A stretch of 64,000 bases of DNA from Candidatus Aquidulcis sp. (GCA_020723345.1 DYJA01000001.1:179602-243601); one strand, 5' to 3'. Counted from the first letter of the stretch, positions 43,472-52,770 are shown. Program-made: numbers and translations. Notes: generated by a model from the letters alone, not told the origin.

Positions 43472-44131
43472 ATGAATTGCCCAAGTTGTCATGCCCAAGT
43501 TCCCGATGGCGCATCATTTTGCGATCAATGCGGCGCGTCGCTCGCTAGCGCGATGCCGCCCGGCGCGCCCGCGGTTCCCGCGCCCGCCGCGCCGATGTCC
43601 CCGCAACAATTTGCTCCCGCGCCTGCAAGCGGCGGAACAACGTGCCCGAGTTGCGGCACGCCGTTCGTCCCTGGCACCGCGTTTTGCGACAACTGCGGCG
43701 CATCGCTCACCAACGCGGGTGTGCCGCAGCCACAGCCGATCCCGCAACCCCAACCATTTCCGCAACCGGTTGCGCCGATGCCGCAGCCGTTTCCGCAACC
43801 CGTGTCCGGCGCGATGACCGCGCGCTTGATGATCGGCGGACAGACGATTGCGGTGCCGCAAAAACCCGAAGTCGTGATCGGACGCGCGGACGTCGCTAGC
43901 GGCTCGTTTCCCGATGTCGACCTGACGCCGTATGGCGCGTCGCCGCAGACCGGCGTATCGCGCGTGCATGCCAAATTGACGTGGCAGGGCGCGTGGGTGA
44001 TCGAGGATATGAACTCGACGAACGGCACGATGTTGCGCGGGCAGAAACTCGCGCCGCATCAAAAAACGCCGATCAACACCGGCGACCCGTTGATCGTCGG
44101 CACGCTGCAATTGACGTTCTACGCGAGTTGA
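43472..44131 (+). CDS. Double zinc-ribbon FHA protein
   Basis: 219 residues: ribbon 1 (CPSCHAQVPDGASFCDQCG), ribbon 2 (CPSCGTPFVPGTAFCDNCG), a Pro/Gln-rich linker and an FHA domain (about 118-219) with VIGRADVASG, GVSRVHAKL and NSTNGTML. It is the paralogue of the protein at 23991 and also follows a VWA gene. It closes the signalling island; the next 250 bases contain only a hairpin and a kinase-gene relic. Confidence 0.88.
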   Translation: MNCPSCHAQVPDGASFCDQCGASLASAMPPGAPAVPAPAAPMSPQQFAPAPASGGTTCPSCGTPFVPGTAFCDNCGASLTNAGVPQPQPIPQPQPFPQPVAPMPQPFPQPVSGAMTARLMIGGQTIAVPQKPEVVIGRADVASGSFPDVDLTPYGASPQTGVSRVHAKLTWQGAWVIEDMNSTNGTMLRGQKLAPHQKTPINTGDPLIVGTLQLTFYAS

Positions 44132-44138
44132 TCCGCAG

Positions 44139-44181
44139 CGCGACCGGGCAGGTTTCCAGCGCGGCGAACCTGACCGGTCGC
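44139..44181. repeat. Intergenic hairpin at the end of the signalling island
   Basis: GCGACCGG..CAGGTT pairs with AACCTG..CCGGTCGC. It could terminate the long transcript, but no T run follows. Confidence 0.55.
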
Positions 44182-44217
44182 AACCGATCTTTGTAGATTT
44201 AGTTGGACGAGTTGCAA

Positions 44218-44325
44218 GCCCTCGGAATCCCGGCGCGCTCTCGATCTCCAGCGCGCCGCCCAGTTTCGCCGCGCGTTCTTTCATCGAACGCAAACCCAGA
44301 TTCAAGTCCAGCATCGGATCCCGGG
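44218..44325 (-). pseudogene. Relic of a sensor histidine kinase C-terminus
   Basis: On the - strand the bases encode LNLGLRSMKERAAKLGGALE followed by IESAPG, the typical end of the HATPase domain of NarL-type sensor kinases. Only about 35 residues remain; flanking sequence on both sides is unrelated and there is no start. It marks a deleted two-component gene. Confidence 0.65.
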
Positions 44326-44383
44326 CTAGGCGCGTTCTCGCCGCGCGCCGCCTTTCTTCGATTTTCATCGCGAATGGAAAAGT

Positions 44384-45880
44384 ATGGAAACTACGACACT
44401 CGCACTGCACACCCAATTTCAAATCGGCAAAGTTGACCCGCGCATCTTCGGCGGATTTCTCGAACACATAGGACGCGCAGTGTACCAAGGCGTGTACGAT
44501 CCGACGTCCGCGCACGCGGACGCAAATGGTTTTCGCTCCGACGTGTTGAGCGCGCTGCGCCGGTTGAACATGACCGCGCTGCGTTATCCCGGCGGCAACT
44601 TTGCGTCCGGCTATCACTGGATCGACGGCACCGGTCCGTGCGACAAGCGTCCCACGATCCGCGAACTCGCGTGGCAAAGCCGCGAGCCGAATCATTTCGG
44701 TACGGACGAGTACATCCAACTCGCGCGCCAGATGAATTGGACGCCGATGATCACGGTCAACCTGGGAACCGGCACGCCGGAAGAGGCGCGCAATTGGGTC
44801 GAGTACTGTAACGCGCCCGCCGGGACGCGCTATTCCGATTTGCGCGCGGCAAATGGCAGCGTCGCGCCGCACGCGGTCAAGTTGTGGTGCCTCGGCAACG
44901 AGATGGACGGTCCGTGGCAACTCGGACACGTGCCCGCCGATCAATACGCGATTCGCGCGCAGCAAGCCGCGAAGATGATGAAGGATGTGGACAAGTCGAT
45001 TGAACTCGTCGCGTGCGGTTCGTGTACGACCGGCTTGCCGACGTACATGGAATGGGATCGCCAGGTGCTTGAGTACATCGGCGATCTTGCCGATTACGTC
45101 AGTCTGCATCGCTACGTCGGCAATCGCGCGAACGACACGCTCGATTATCTCGCGATCACGAATTCAATCGATCGTCAGATCGAAGAGATGGACGCGATGT
45201 GCCGCTTTGTCCAAGCCAAACGTCGCAGCCCAAAACGCGCGGACTTGTGTTTCGACGAGTGGAACGTCTGGTACAAAAATCACCAAACGGATGGCGAAGG
45301 CAAATTCGCGCCGCACCTGATCGAAGAAGAGTACAACCTCGAAGACGCGCTCGTCGTCGCTGGTTTCCTCAATAGTTTCATCCGCCACGCCGACGTGTTG
45401 AAAATCGCGAATCTCGCGCAGATCGTCAACGTGATTGCGCCGATTCTCACGCGCGGCGACGCGATGCTGCTCCAATCGATCTTCTATCCGTTCGAAATGT
45501 TTTCGCGGCGACGCGAGGGAATTTCGCTGCAACCGATTGTCGCGGGACCGGCGTACGAAGGCAAAACGAACGGACGCGTGAATTACATTGACGCGAGCGC
45601 GATTCTCGACGGCGACCGGCTGCACGTCTTTGCGACGAATCGCAGTCTTGGCGAATTCGCGCGCGTGCAGATTCAGGTGGCAGATCGCAAGATCGCCGCG
45701 CTCGAGCGCGGCGAGTCGCTCACCGGTCCGCACGCGCAAGCCGCGAACACGTTCGAGCAACCGAACGTTGTCCAGCCGCAACCGTTCAGCGACGCGCAAA
45801 TTCTCGACGGGCGCGCCGAGGTGAAACTCGCGCCGTTGTCCGTCACCGCGCTGACGTTTCGGTTGGACGCGGTCGAATGA
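44384..45880 (+). CDS. Alpha-L-arabinofuranosidase, GH51 family
   Basis: 498 residues, the usual length. Family features: FGGFLEHIGRAVY near the start, RYPGGNFASGYHW, the acid/base glutamate in WCLGNEMDGPWQ and the nucleophile glutamate in CFDEWNVWY. It removes terminal arabinofuranosyl groups from arabinan or arabinoxylan. No signal peptide is visible, so it should act on imported oligosaccharides. The aldo/keto reductase and ribulokinase downstream fit arabinose use; no arabinose isomerase or epimerase lies within the window. Confidence 0.93.
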   Translation: METTTLALHTQFQIGKVDPRIFGGFLEHIGRAVYQGVYDPTSAHADANGFRSDVLSALRRLNMTALRYPGGNFASGYHWIDGTGPCDKRPTIRELAWQSREPNHFGTDEYIQLARQMNWTPMITVNLGTGTPEEARNWVEYCNAPAGTRYSDLRAANGSVAPHAVKLWCLGNEMDGPWQLGHVPADQYAIRAQQAAKMMKDVDKSIELVACGSCTTGLPTYMEWDRQVLEYIGDLADYVSLHRYVGNRANDTLDYLAITNSIDRQIEEMDAMCRFVQAKRRSPKRADLCFDEWNVWYKNHQTDGEGKFAPHLIEEEYNLEDALVVAGFLNSFIRHADVLKIANLAQIVNVIAPILTRGDAMLLQSIFYPFEMFSRRREGISLQPIVAGPAYEGKTNGRVNYIDASAILDGDRLHVFATNRSLGEFARVQIQVADRKIAALERGESLTGPHAQAANTFEQPNVVQPQPFSDAQILDGRAEVKLAPLSVTALTFRLDAVE

Positions 45881-45914
45881 GAAATGTCAACTTGTGGTAA
45901 AATATCTCGCGCAA

Positions 45915-45963
45915 CCGTAGCGCAAGTTTCCAACTTGCGGGGCGAATTGGAAATTCGCCCTAC
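45915..45963. repeat. Two tandem GTAG...CTAC mini-hairpins
   Basis: CGCAAGTTTCCAACTTGCG followed directly by GGCGAATTGGAAATTCGCC, bracketed by GTAG and CTAC. Confidence 0.65.
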
Positions 45964-45981
45964 TTTTTCTGGGGAGGCAAG

Positions 45982-46965
45982 ATGCAATACCGCGAACTCG
46001 GTCGAACGGGGTGGCGCGTTTCCGCGATCAGTTTTGGCGCGTGGGCAATCGGCAGCGCGTGGGGCGCAGTGGACGACCGCGAATCGCTCGCCGCGCTGCG
46101 CCGCGCGGTCGATCTCGGCGTCAACTTTTTCGACACCGCGGATGTGTACGGCGACGGTCGCAGCGAACGCTTGCTCGCGCAACTCAAGCGCGAACGGCGC
46201 GAAGAAATCCGCATCGCGACGAAAGCCGGGCGGCGACTCAATCCGCACGTCGCCAGCGGTTACAATCGCGAAAACCTCACCGCGTTCGTCGAGCGCAGTT
46301 TGAAAAATCTCGAAACCGACGCGCTCGATCTGTTGCAACTCCACTGCCCGCCGACTGAAGTTTTTTACACGCCAGAGGTCTTTGGCGTTCTTGATGATCT
46401 CGTCAAACAAGGCAAGTTGCGCTATTATGGCGTGAGCGTCGAAAAAGTCGAAGAGGCGCTCAAGGCGATTGAATTTCCAAATGTGCAGACGGTACAGATC
46501 ATCTTCAACATTTTTCGCCAGCGTCCGGCGGATTTGTTTTTCGAGCAAGCCACGCGCAAGCGCGTCGGGATTCTGACGCGCTTGCCGCTTTCGTCCGGCT
46601 TGCTCGCGGGCAAGATGACGCGCGCGAGCACGTTTGCCGCGAACGATCATCGTCAGTATAATCGTCACGGCGAATCGTTCGATCGCGGCGAAACTTTTTC
46701 GGGCGTGGATTTCGAACTGGGATTGCAGGCGGTCGAAGAATTGCGCGCGCTTGTGCCGTCGGGCTGGACGACGGCGGAATTCGCGCTGCGCTGGATTCTG
46801 ATGTTCGACGCGGTGACGTGCGCGATCCCCGGCGCTAAGCGTCCCGCGCAAGTCGAAGAGAATTGCCGCGCGGCAGACTTGCTGCCGATTTCGGACGCGA
46901 CGATGAATCAGGCGCGCGCGATTTATGATCGCCGCATTCGCGAACACGTGCATCATTATTGGTAA
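45982..46965 (+). CDS. Aldo/keto reductase
   Basis: 327 residues of the AKR superfamily. The opening MQYRELGRTGWRVSAISFG, the Asp-Tyr pair in FFDTADVYGDGRSE, the Lys in IATKAG and the His in LLQLHCPP form the AKR catalytic tetrad. YGVSVEKVEE and AIPGAKRPAQVEEN are further family marks. It reduces aldehydes or sugars with NADPH; its place between arabinofuranosidase and ribulokinase suggests sugar metabolism. GGGGAGG precedes the ATG. Confidence 0.9.
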   Translation: MQYRELGRTGWRVSAISFGAWAIGSAWGAVDDRESLAALRRAVDLGVNFFDTADVYGDGRSERLLAQLKRERREEIRIATKAGRRLNPHVASGYNRENLTAFVERSLKNLETDALDLLQLHCPPTEVFYTPEVFGVLDDLVKQGKLRYYGVSVEKVEEALKAIEFPNVQTVQIIFNIFRQRPADLFFEQATRKRVGILTRLPLSSGLLAGKMTRASTFAANDHRQYNRHGESFDRGETFSGVDFELGLQAVEELRALVPSGWTTAEFALRWILMFDAVTCAIPGAKRPAQVEENCRAADLLPISDATMNQARAIYDRRIREHVHHYW

Positions 46966-46977
46966 AAGGAGATCACA

Positions 46978-48651
46978 ATGAGCAAACGCAAATTCGCAAT
47001 CGGCGTGGATTTTGGCACCGAGTCTGGGCGCGCGGTTCTGGTCGAGGTCGCGACCGGCAAAGAAATCGCGACGGCGGTTTATCCGTACTTGCACGGCGTC
47101 ATCGACGAAACGCTCCCCGGCACCAAAGCGCGCCTCGAACCGGATTGGGCGCTGCAAGACCCGGATGATTACATCCGCACGTTCAAGACGACGATTCCGG
47201 CGGTGCTGAAAAAATCGGGCGTCAGCGCGGACGACGTGATCGGCGTCGGGATTGATTTTACCGCGTGTACGATGTTGCCGGTGAAAGCCGATGGCGCGCC
47301 GCTTTGCACGCTGCCGGAATTTCGCAAGCATCCGCACGCGTGGGTCAAGTTGTGGAAACACCACGCCGCTCAGCCCGAAGCGGACAAAATCAACGCGACC
47401 GCGCGCCGGATGAATCAGTCATGGCTCAATCGCTACGGCGGCAAGATTTCGTCGGAATGGTTTTTTTCAAAGACGCTGCAAATTCTCGACGAAGCGTCGG
47501 AGATTTACGCGGCGGCGGATCGCTTGCTCGAAGCCGCGGACTGGGTCGTCTGGCAATTGACCGGCGTGGAGACGCGCAACTCGTGTACCGCCGGATACAA
47601 AGCGCTGTGGTCGAAACGCGAAGGATTTCCGGGAAACGCGTATTTCGCCGCGCTCGATCCGCGCTTGGAACGCGTGATCGACGAAAAAATGTCGCGCGCG
47701 ATTTCGCCGATTGGCGATTGCGCCGGACAACTCACCGCGCAAGCCGCGCGCTGGACCGGACTCAAACCTGGGACAGCCGTCGCAGTGGCGAACGTCGACG
47801 CGCACGTTTCCGTTCCCGCCGCGACGGTCGTCGAACCGGGGCGGATGGTGATGATCATGGGCACGAGCACCTGTCACATGGTGCTCGGCAAGGACGAGCA
47901 TCTCGTCCCAGGCATTTGCGGATACGTCGAAGATGGAATCATTCCGGGGCTGTTTGGCTACGAAGCGGGGCAATCGTGTGTCGGCGATCATTTTGCGTGG
48001 TTCGTGGAGAACGCCGTCCCGCCGGAATATCACGCGCTCGCGAAAAAACGTAAAGCCGATTTGCACGCGGTTCTCGAAGCCGAAGCGGCGAAATTGAGAC
48101 CAGGTGAGTCGGGTTTGCTCGCGCTCGATTGGTGGAACGGCAATCGCTCGACGCTCGTGGACGTGGACTTGACCGGGCTGCTGCTGGGCGCGACACTCGC
48201 GACCAAAGCGCCGGAGATTTATCGCGCGCTGATCGAAGCGACGGCGTTCGGAACGCGCGCGATCGTCGAAGCGTTCGAGCAGAACGGCGTGCCGGTGAAC
48301 GAGTTCGTGACCTGCGGCGGCTTGCCGGAGAAGAACAAGTTGCTGATGCAAATTTACGCGGACGTGACCGGACGCGAACTCAAAGTGACCGCGTCCAAGC
48401 AAACGCCCGCGCTCGGCTCGGCGATGTTTGGCGCGGTGGCGGCGGGCAGCGCGGCAGGCGGCTACGCGTCGATCTTCGACGCGGCGCAAAAGATGGCGCG
48501 CTTGAAGAAAGAAACGTTCAAGCCGATTCCAGAGAATCAGCGCGTGTACGAAAAATTGTACGCCGAGTATGTCGCGCTGTACGATTACTTTGGGCGCGGC
48601 GCGAACGACGTGATGAAGCGGCTCAAACACATCAAAGCCGAGTCGCGTTGA
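46978..48651 (+). CDS. araB: Ribulokinase
   Basis: 557 residues, the usual AraB length. FGGY-kinase features: [85 protein letters not shown] and CGGLPEKN. It phosphorylates L-ribulose in L-arabinose catabolism. It starts 12 bases after the aldo/keto reductase stop with AAAGGAG upstream, so the two are co-transcribed. Confidence 0.94.
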   Translation: MSKRKFAIGVDFGTESGRAVLVEVATGKEIATAVYPYLHGVIDETLPGTKARLEPDWALQDPDDYIRTFKTTIPAVLKKSGVSADDVIGVGIDFTACTMLPVKADGAPLCTLPEFRKHPHAWVKLWKHHAAQPEADKINATARRMNQSWLNRYGGKISSEWFFSKTLQILDEASEIYAAADRLLEAADWVVWQLTGVETRNSCTAGYKALWSKREGFPGNAYFAALDPRLERVIDEKMSRAISPIGDCAGQLTAQAARWTGLKPGTAVAVANVDAHVSVPAATVVEPGRMVMIMGTSTCHMVLGKDEHLVPGICGYVEDGIIPGLFGYEAGQSCVGDHFAWFVENAVPPEYHALAKKRKADLHAVLEAEAAKLRPGESGLLALDWWNGNRSTLVDVDLTGLLLGATLATKAPEIYRALIEATAFGTRAIVEAFEQNGVPVNEFVTCGGLPEKNKLLMQIYADVTGRELKVTASKQTPALGSAMFGAVAAGSAAGGYASIFDAAQKMARLKKETFKPIPENQRVYEKLYAEYVALYDYFGRGANDVMKRLKHIKAESR

Positions 48652-48660
48652 GGAGATTCT

Positions 48661-49824
48661 ATGACCAGCACAGTTTATTGGGGTTCGCCGCGGCAAGCGC
48701 GGCTCGAAGCGAAAGAAACGCTGCCCGCGAAACTCGATCTCATTCTCGAACGCTTGAATTTGCGCGAGCGCGTCAAAGGCGAAACGGTCGCGATCAAAAT
48801 GCACACCGGCAACAAGATCGGCTATTCGACGGTGCATCCGGTTTTCGTCCGCAAAATTGCGCAAGCGGTGAAAGAGGGCGGCGGCAAGCCGTTCGTCGCA
48901 GACGTGAATTGGGATGTGCGCGGCGCGGAAGAGCGCGGCTATTCGTCGGAAACGCTTGGCTGTCAGGTTTATCCGGCGGCGGGTCCCGACGAAAAATATT
49001 TTTACATGCACGCGCGCCCGTACAAAAATATTCAAGAGTGGGGCGTCGCCGGAATGATCGAGGACGCGACGTTTCTGATCAATCTCGCGCACATCAAGGG
49101 ACATCCGAGTTGCAGTTACGGCGGCGCGTTCAAAAATCTCGCGCTCGGCTGCATGATCGGCAAGACGCGCAGCGCGATGCACGATACGATGCACTATGAT
49201 CGCTACTGGTTCGCGGACAAGTGTCCGGACGCGGAGACGCGCAAACGGATCGCGGAGTCGTGTCCGCACGCGGCGATTGTCGAGGACAAGGACAAGCCGG
49301 GCGAAATGCACTTGCACTTTGAACAGTGCAATCAATGTGGTCGTTGTTTGCAAGTCGCGCCGCCCGGCAGTTTGAAGATCGACGCGGTGAATTTCCATTC
49401 GTTCCAAGAAGCGTGCGCGATCAGCACGAGCATCACGCTTGCGACGTTTGCGCCGGGCAAGGCGACGTACCTCGGTCTTGCGACGCACATGACGCCGGTG
49501 TGCGATTGCTTTGGCTTTACGAGTATGCCGATTCTGCCGGATGTCGGCGTCTTTGGCTCAGACGACATCGTCGCGATTGAGCAAGCCGTTCTCGACCTGA
49601 CCGCGCGCGAACGCCTTATCGAAGAAAACATTCCGACATCGATGGAAGTCCACTGTCGTGAAGGACATCCGTTGCGCTGGCTGCACGGACCGCACAAGGA
49701 TCCGTACAAGGTCGTCGAGTACGGCGAACAATTGGGCTTGGGTTCGCGCGCGTATGAATTGATCGACGTACTGCCGGTGGAGCAAATCACGCGCGCGCCG
49801 ATGGGGTACATTCCGGCGCAGTAG
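48661..49824 (+). CDS. DUF362 protein with 4Fe-4S motif
   Basis: 387 residues. The N-terminal two thirds match DUF362 proteins (IKMHTGN, NLAHIKGHPSCSYGGAFKNLALGC). A ferredoxin-like motif CNQCGRCLQVAPP occurs at about 222-234, and VCDCFGF follows later. Most ferredoxin-like segments have a longer CxxCxxCxxxCP run; here the fourth ligand is not adjacent. Function is unknown; a redox role is inferred. It begins 9 bases after araB and is probably co-transcribed. Confidence 0.8.
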   Translation: MTSTVYWGSPRQARLEAKETLPAKLDLILERLNLRERVKGETVAIKMHTGNKIGYSTVHPVFVRKIAQAVKEGGGKPFVADVNWDVRGAEERGYSSETLGCQVYPAAGPDEKYFYMHARPYKNIQEWGVAGMIEDATFLINLAHIKGHPSCSYGGAFKNLALGCMIGKTRSAMHDTMHYDRYWFADKCPDAETRKRIAESCPHAAIVEDKDKPGEMHLHFEQCNQCGRCLQVAPPGSLKIDAVNFHSFQEACAISTSITLATFAPGKATYLGLATHMTPVCDCFGFTSMPILPDVGVFGSDDIVAIEQAVLDLTARERLIEENIPTSMEVHCREGHPLRWLHGPHKDPYKVVEYGEQLGLGSRAYELIDVLPVEQITRAPMGYIPAQ

Positions 49825-49863
49825 AAGAGTGAAGAGGGCTTGAGAGGGCGGAAGAAGGTAGAG

Positions 49864-51015
49864 ATGGACAACAACAAAAAACTGATCGCAGGACTCCAAG
49901 CCGCGTGGACGCGCGAAATTGCCGGGGCGAAAACGTACCGCGCGCTCGCGCAACGCGCGCGCTCGCAGCAAGAGCGCGACGTTTTGAATCGGCTGGCGGA
50001 AGCCGAAGAGCGCCACGCGCAGACCTGGGAAGCGCGGCTGAAGGAACTCGGCAGCGCGCCGCCGGAGTTCCGCGAGTCGTTCGTCGAGCGCGCGCGGCGC
50101 TGGGCGCTCGTCCAGTCCGGCACGTCGAACGCGCTGCGGAATATCGAGGCGACCGAAGACAGCGACAAGGACGCGTACGCGCAATTGCTGACGAGCGCGA
50201 CGGAGGAAAAAGATCGCGTCGCCGTGCGCGCGACCCAGGTCGAAGAAAAGACGCACGCGAAACTGCTCGGCGAGATGACGCAGCCGCAAGCGCCCGAGGC
50301 GCGGCTCGACGCGCTGTTGCAGCGCGAGCGCTGGCACGTGCGCGGCGGCGGCTGGATCGGTCAGGCGATCTACGGGATGAACGACGGCATCGGCTCCGTG
50401 TTCGGCGTCGTCGCCGGTGTGGCGGGCGCGACGAACGCGTCGGCGATGTTCGTGATCATCAGCGGGATCGCCGGTGTGATCGCCAACGCGCTGTCGATGG
50501 GCGCGGGCGCGTACCTCGCGACGAAATCGGAGCGCGAAGTGTACCAAGCGGAAATCGCGCGCGAGCAAAGCGAAATCGAACTGAACCCGGAGCAAGAGCG
50601 CGAGGAGTTGGCATTGTTCTACGAGTTGAAAGGTTTTACGCCGGACGAAGCGCGCCAACTCGCGGTGCGGATGGCGGAACGACCGGAACAAATGCTCAAG
50701 ACGCTCGTCGCGGAAGAGCTGGGACTTTCGGCGGATACGTTCCCGAATCCGTGGCGCGAGGGTTTGAGCGCGGGCGTGTTCACCGCGCTCGGCGCAGTCG
50801 TCCCGATCATTCCGTTTTTCTTCGCGAGCGGATTTTCCGCGGTGGTCGCGTCGTTCGTGGTCAGTACGTTGGCGTACTTTGTCGTCGGCGCGGCGAAGGT
50901 GTTGGTGACCGGACGGAATTGGTTCCGCAGCGGTTTGGAGATGCTGCTGATCGGTTTGGGCGTGGGCATTCTCACGTACTTTATCGGGACGTTGTTTCAA
51001 GTGGAAATGAAATAA
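49864..51015 (+). CDS. mbfA: MbfA-type ferritin-like/VIT1 fusion, iron or manganese exporter
   Basis: 383 residues. The N-terminus (about 1-140) is a rubrerythrin/ferritin-like helical domain with E..K..YRALAQ, EAEERHAQTWE and EEKTHAKLLGE carboxylate-His metal ligands. The C-terminus (about 155-383) is a VIT1/CCC1 membrane domain with YGMNDGIGSVFGVVAGVAGA, GAGAYLATKSEREVY and EERE-rich cytoplasmic loops. This fusion is known as MbfA, which exports iron during peroxide stress. The ATG at 49864 follows AAGGTAGAG. Confidence 0.9.
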   Translation: MDNNKKLIAGLQAAWTREIAGAKTYRALAQRARSQQERDVLNRLAEAEERHAQTWEARLKELGSAPPEFRESFVERARRWALVQSGTSNALRNIEATEDSDKDAYAQLLTSATEEKDRVAVRATQVEEKTHAKLLGEMTQPQAPEARLDALLQRERWHVRGGGWIGQAIYGMNDGIGSVFGVVAGVAGATNASAMFVIISGIAGVIANALSMGAGAYLATKSEREVYQAEIAREQSEIELNPEQEREELALFYELKGFTPDEARQLAVRMAERPEQMLKTLVAEELGLSADTFPNPWREGLSAGVFTALGAVVPIIPFFFASGFSAVVASFVVSTLAYFVVGAAKVLVTGRNWFRSGLEMLLIGLGVGILTYFIGTLFQVEMK

Positions 51016-51050
51016 AGGATGAAGGTAGAAGGATGAAGGATGAAGAAGTT
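51014..51050. repeat. 7-base array of GGATGAA units
   Basis: AGGATGA/AGGTAGA/AGGATGA/AGGATGA/AGAAG follows the mbfA stop codon; the same units occur at 27117 and 54585. Confidence 0.65.
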
Positions 51051-51069
51051 TGAGACACGGATTGACGAT

Positions 51070-51108
51070 AGACCTTCGAGGCGCTTGCGCGAAACCTCGA
51101 AGGTCTTT
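51070..51108 (+). terminator. Terminator after mbfA
   Basis: AGACCTTCGAGG and CCTCGAAGGTCT form a 12-base-pair stem around a GCGCTTGCGCGAAA loop, followed by TTGCTTT. Its arm matches the terminator at 6236. Confidence 0.8.
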
Positions 51109-51157
51109 GCTTTGGCGCGGGGTTGTGGTAAAATGGGGATGGAGGGGGACAGGGACC

Positions 51158-51460
51158 ATGGCGCGGAAGATACTAAACAAGTATATCATCCTGTTTTGCG
51201 ATGAATGGCACATACCTGAACCGGCTTACTATTGGATTGATTCCGTGAAGGGAAAGAATCCGAAGGATGCAATCAAGAGAAATCTTCCGCATCTGCTTCG
51301 CGTTGTGAGAAGGATATTGATGCTCGCAAAAACCGAAGTGGCTGATTACAAGCTCGAAAGATCGCTCTATGTTGTGCTGGCAGATCACTGGTTATCCGCC
51401 AATGCAGCATACTGGCAAGCCGATCTAGCCAACCCTCGTGCGACTCTAGAAATATTGTAA
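51158..51460 (+). CDS. Hypothetical 100-residue protein of the accessory block
   Basis: No domain recognised. The sequence is rich in aromatic residues (EWHIPEPAYYWID, HWLSANAAYWQ) and predicted mostly helical. The ATG at 51158 lies within a purine-rich stretch (GGAGGGGGACAGGG upstream). Base composition changes to AT-richer here and stays so until 53.7 kb. It lies 69 bases upstream of the first nuclease-like gene and is probably part of the same block. Confidence 0.5.
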   Translation: MARKILNKYIILFCDEWHIPEPAYYWIDSVKGKNPKDAIKRNLPHLLRVVRRILMLAKTEVADYKLERSLYVVLADHWLSANAAYWQADLANPRATLEIL

Positions 51461-51529
51461 CCGAAGATGCTGAACGGAATTTTGTTTCTCGCCCACTCTT
51501 TTGACACACCAATTGTGGAGGCAAGAGCC

Positions 51530-52510
51530 ATGAAACATTCAACCGACAAATTCATCGAGTTGATGCGGCATCGGTATGGTCCCGAAGAGAAAGTGGGACG
51601 TGGAAACATACTGAACTTTGGCGGCCAAGTAACGTTCGCAATTGGAAACTCGAAATTGCACGCCAAAGGTCATTTCTTTTTTTCTATACAGTCGGACTTG
51701 ATTGAGGCGAAGCGTACCAAGCAGCCTATGCCTGCTCTTGGGGTCTATGCAGCCTTGATCTGTGATGACGAACAAACTGTTCTGATCTTGCCTCAACGAC
51801 TCGTGTCTGAAGCGATGAGGGATTCACCAACGGATAGATTCAACCTTCATCTTCGAGATCAGCAATATTTTCTTCGCACCACAGGGCATCCGTTGCTTGA
51901 TGTTACAGAGTACCTGAACAGGTACCCCGAACCAATAGCAAAGACAGAGGCTATCGAGCAGACGAAAGACGCGGTTGCAACGCCAGAGCAGCAAGAGTCG
52001 GAAATTCAGGATCACACGCGTATTCAATGGATGTTGATTGGCTTTGGGCGCGCTGCCGGGTATTCGGTTTGGGTGCCACAGAGCGATAGGAATAAAGAAT
52101 TCGATTCTGGAAAGTTTTCAGAAGTTACCATTGGCGATTTACCCAATTTTGGTTTTGACCAAAGTACAAACCAGATCATTTCAAATATTGATGTTCTCTG
52201 GCTTGAAGGCAACGTAATTCACAAAGCGTTTGAAATTGAATCTACCACATCGATTTATAGTGGACTTCTTCGAATGTCTGATTTGGTCTTGTCGCAACCT
52301 AATATCAACATAGACCTGCACATTGTCGCACCAAATCGTCGCCGAGACTTGGTGCGGAAGAATATCTTGCGCCCAACTTTTGCGAAACTCCGCCCGAAAT
52401 GCTCATATATTACGTTTGAAGAAATTATGACCAAGTACGCAATGTTCAAAGATATATTGAGAAAGCAACAGGCCCAAATTCGCGATTTGCTCGAAAGCGA
52501 AAAGTTCTAG
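51530..52510 (+). CDS. Two-domain protein with restriction-endonuclease-like C-terminus
   Basis: 326 residues. The N-terminal domain (to about 135) has GHFFFSIQSDLIEAKR and ends in DVTEYLNRYPEP. The C-terminal half has a PD-(D/E)XK-like core: NIDVLWLEG followed by KAFEIESTTSIYSGLLRMSDL, then DLHIVAPNRRRDLV. The Lys of ExK is not in the standard place (EIES), so catalysis is uncertain. GGAGG upstream of 51530 decides the start over the in-frame ATG at 51467. A distant paralogue follows at 52775; together they look like a defence or accessory module. Confidence 0.65.
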   Translation: MKHSTDKFIELMRHRYGPEEKVGRGNILNFGGQVTFAIGNSKLHAKGHFFFSIQSDLIEAKRTKQPMPALGVYAALICDDEQTVLILPQRLVSEAMRDSPTDRFNLHLRDQQYFLRTTGHPLLDVTEYLNRYPEPIAKTEAIEQTKDAVATPEQQESEIQDHTRIQWMLIGFGRAAGYSVWVPQSDRNKEFDSGKFSEVTIGDLPNFGFDQSTNQIISNIDVLWLEGNVIHKAFEIESTTSIYSGLLRMSDLVLSQPNINIDLHIVAPNRRRDLVRKNILRPTFAKLRPKCSYITFEEIMTKYAMFKDILRKQQAQIRDLLESEKF

Positions 52511-52770
52511 ACGAGAATCTACAGTCTGTTTCCCACGAGTTTTCAGACTGGAACAGCGAATACATTAACGCGACAACCAAGAAAGATGCTCTACGAATTT
52601 TTGCGTCTCACCACAAGATTGGGATCAGCCAAAACAAGTCGCCCAAGAATTGGCATTGGTGGGATGGCGAGTGGTATATGAGTTTTCGCTTCATTCGCGA
52701 AGTTGCCCAGAGACCCAAAGCATGTCCGCACTGTCACGGTACAGGAATCATCGTGACTGGGGAGGTTTAA
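52510..52770 (+). other. 86-codon protein-like frame without a start codon
   Basis: In the -1 frame relative to the gene ending at 52510, codons run without stop from upstream of 52510 to TAA at 52768. They encode credible protein: DWNSEYINATTKKDALRIFA, NWHWWDGEWYMSFRFI and a C-terminal CPHCHGTGIIV zinc motif like that of DnaJ. No ATG, GTG or TTG precedes it after the last upstream stop in this frame. It may be a frameshifted C-terminal extension of the upstream protein (the overlap contains GCGAAAAGTTCTAG), an independent gene with a rare start, or a broken gene. Confidence 0.6.

Noticed and set aside
47467-49488. A 673-codon open frame on the - strand
   Set aside because: It is antisense to ribulokinase and the DUF362 gene, both with clear family motifs; it has no motif of its own.
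51467-51529. Earlier start for the first nuclease-like gene
   Set aside because: The ATG at 51467 has no ribosome site, while 51530 has GGAGG at a good distance.
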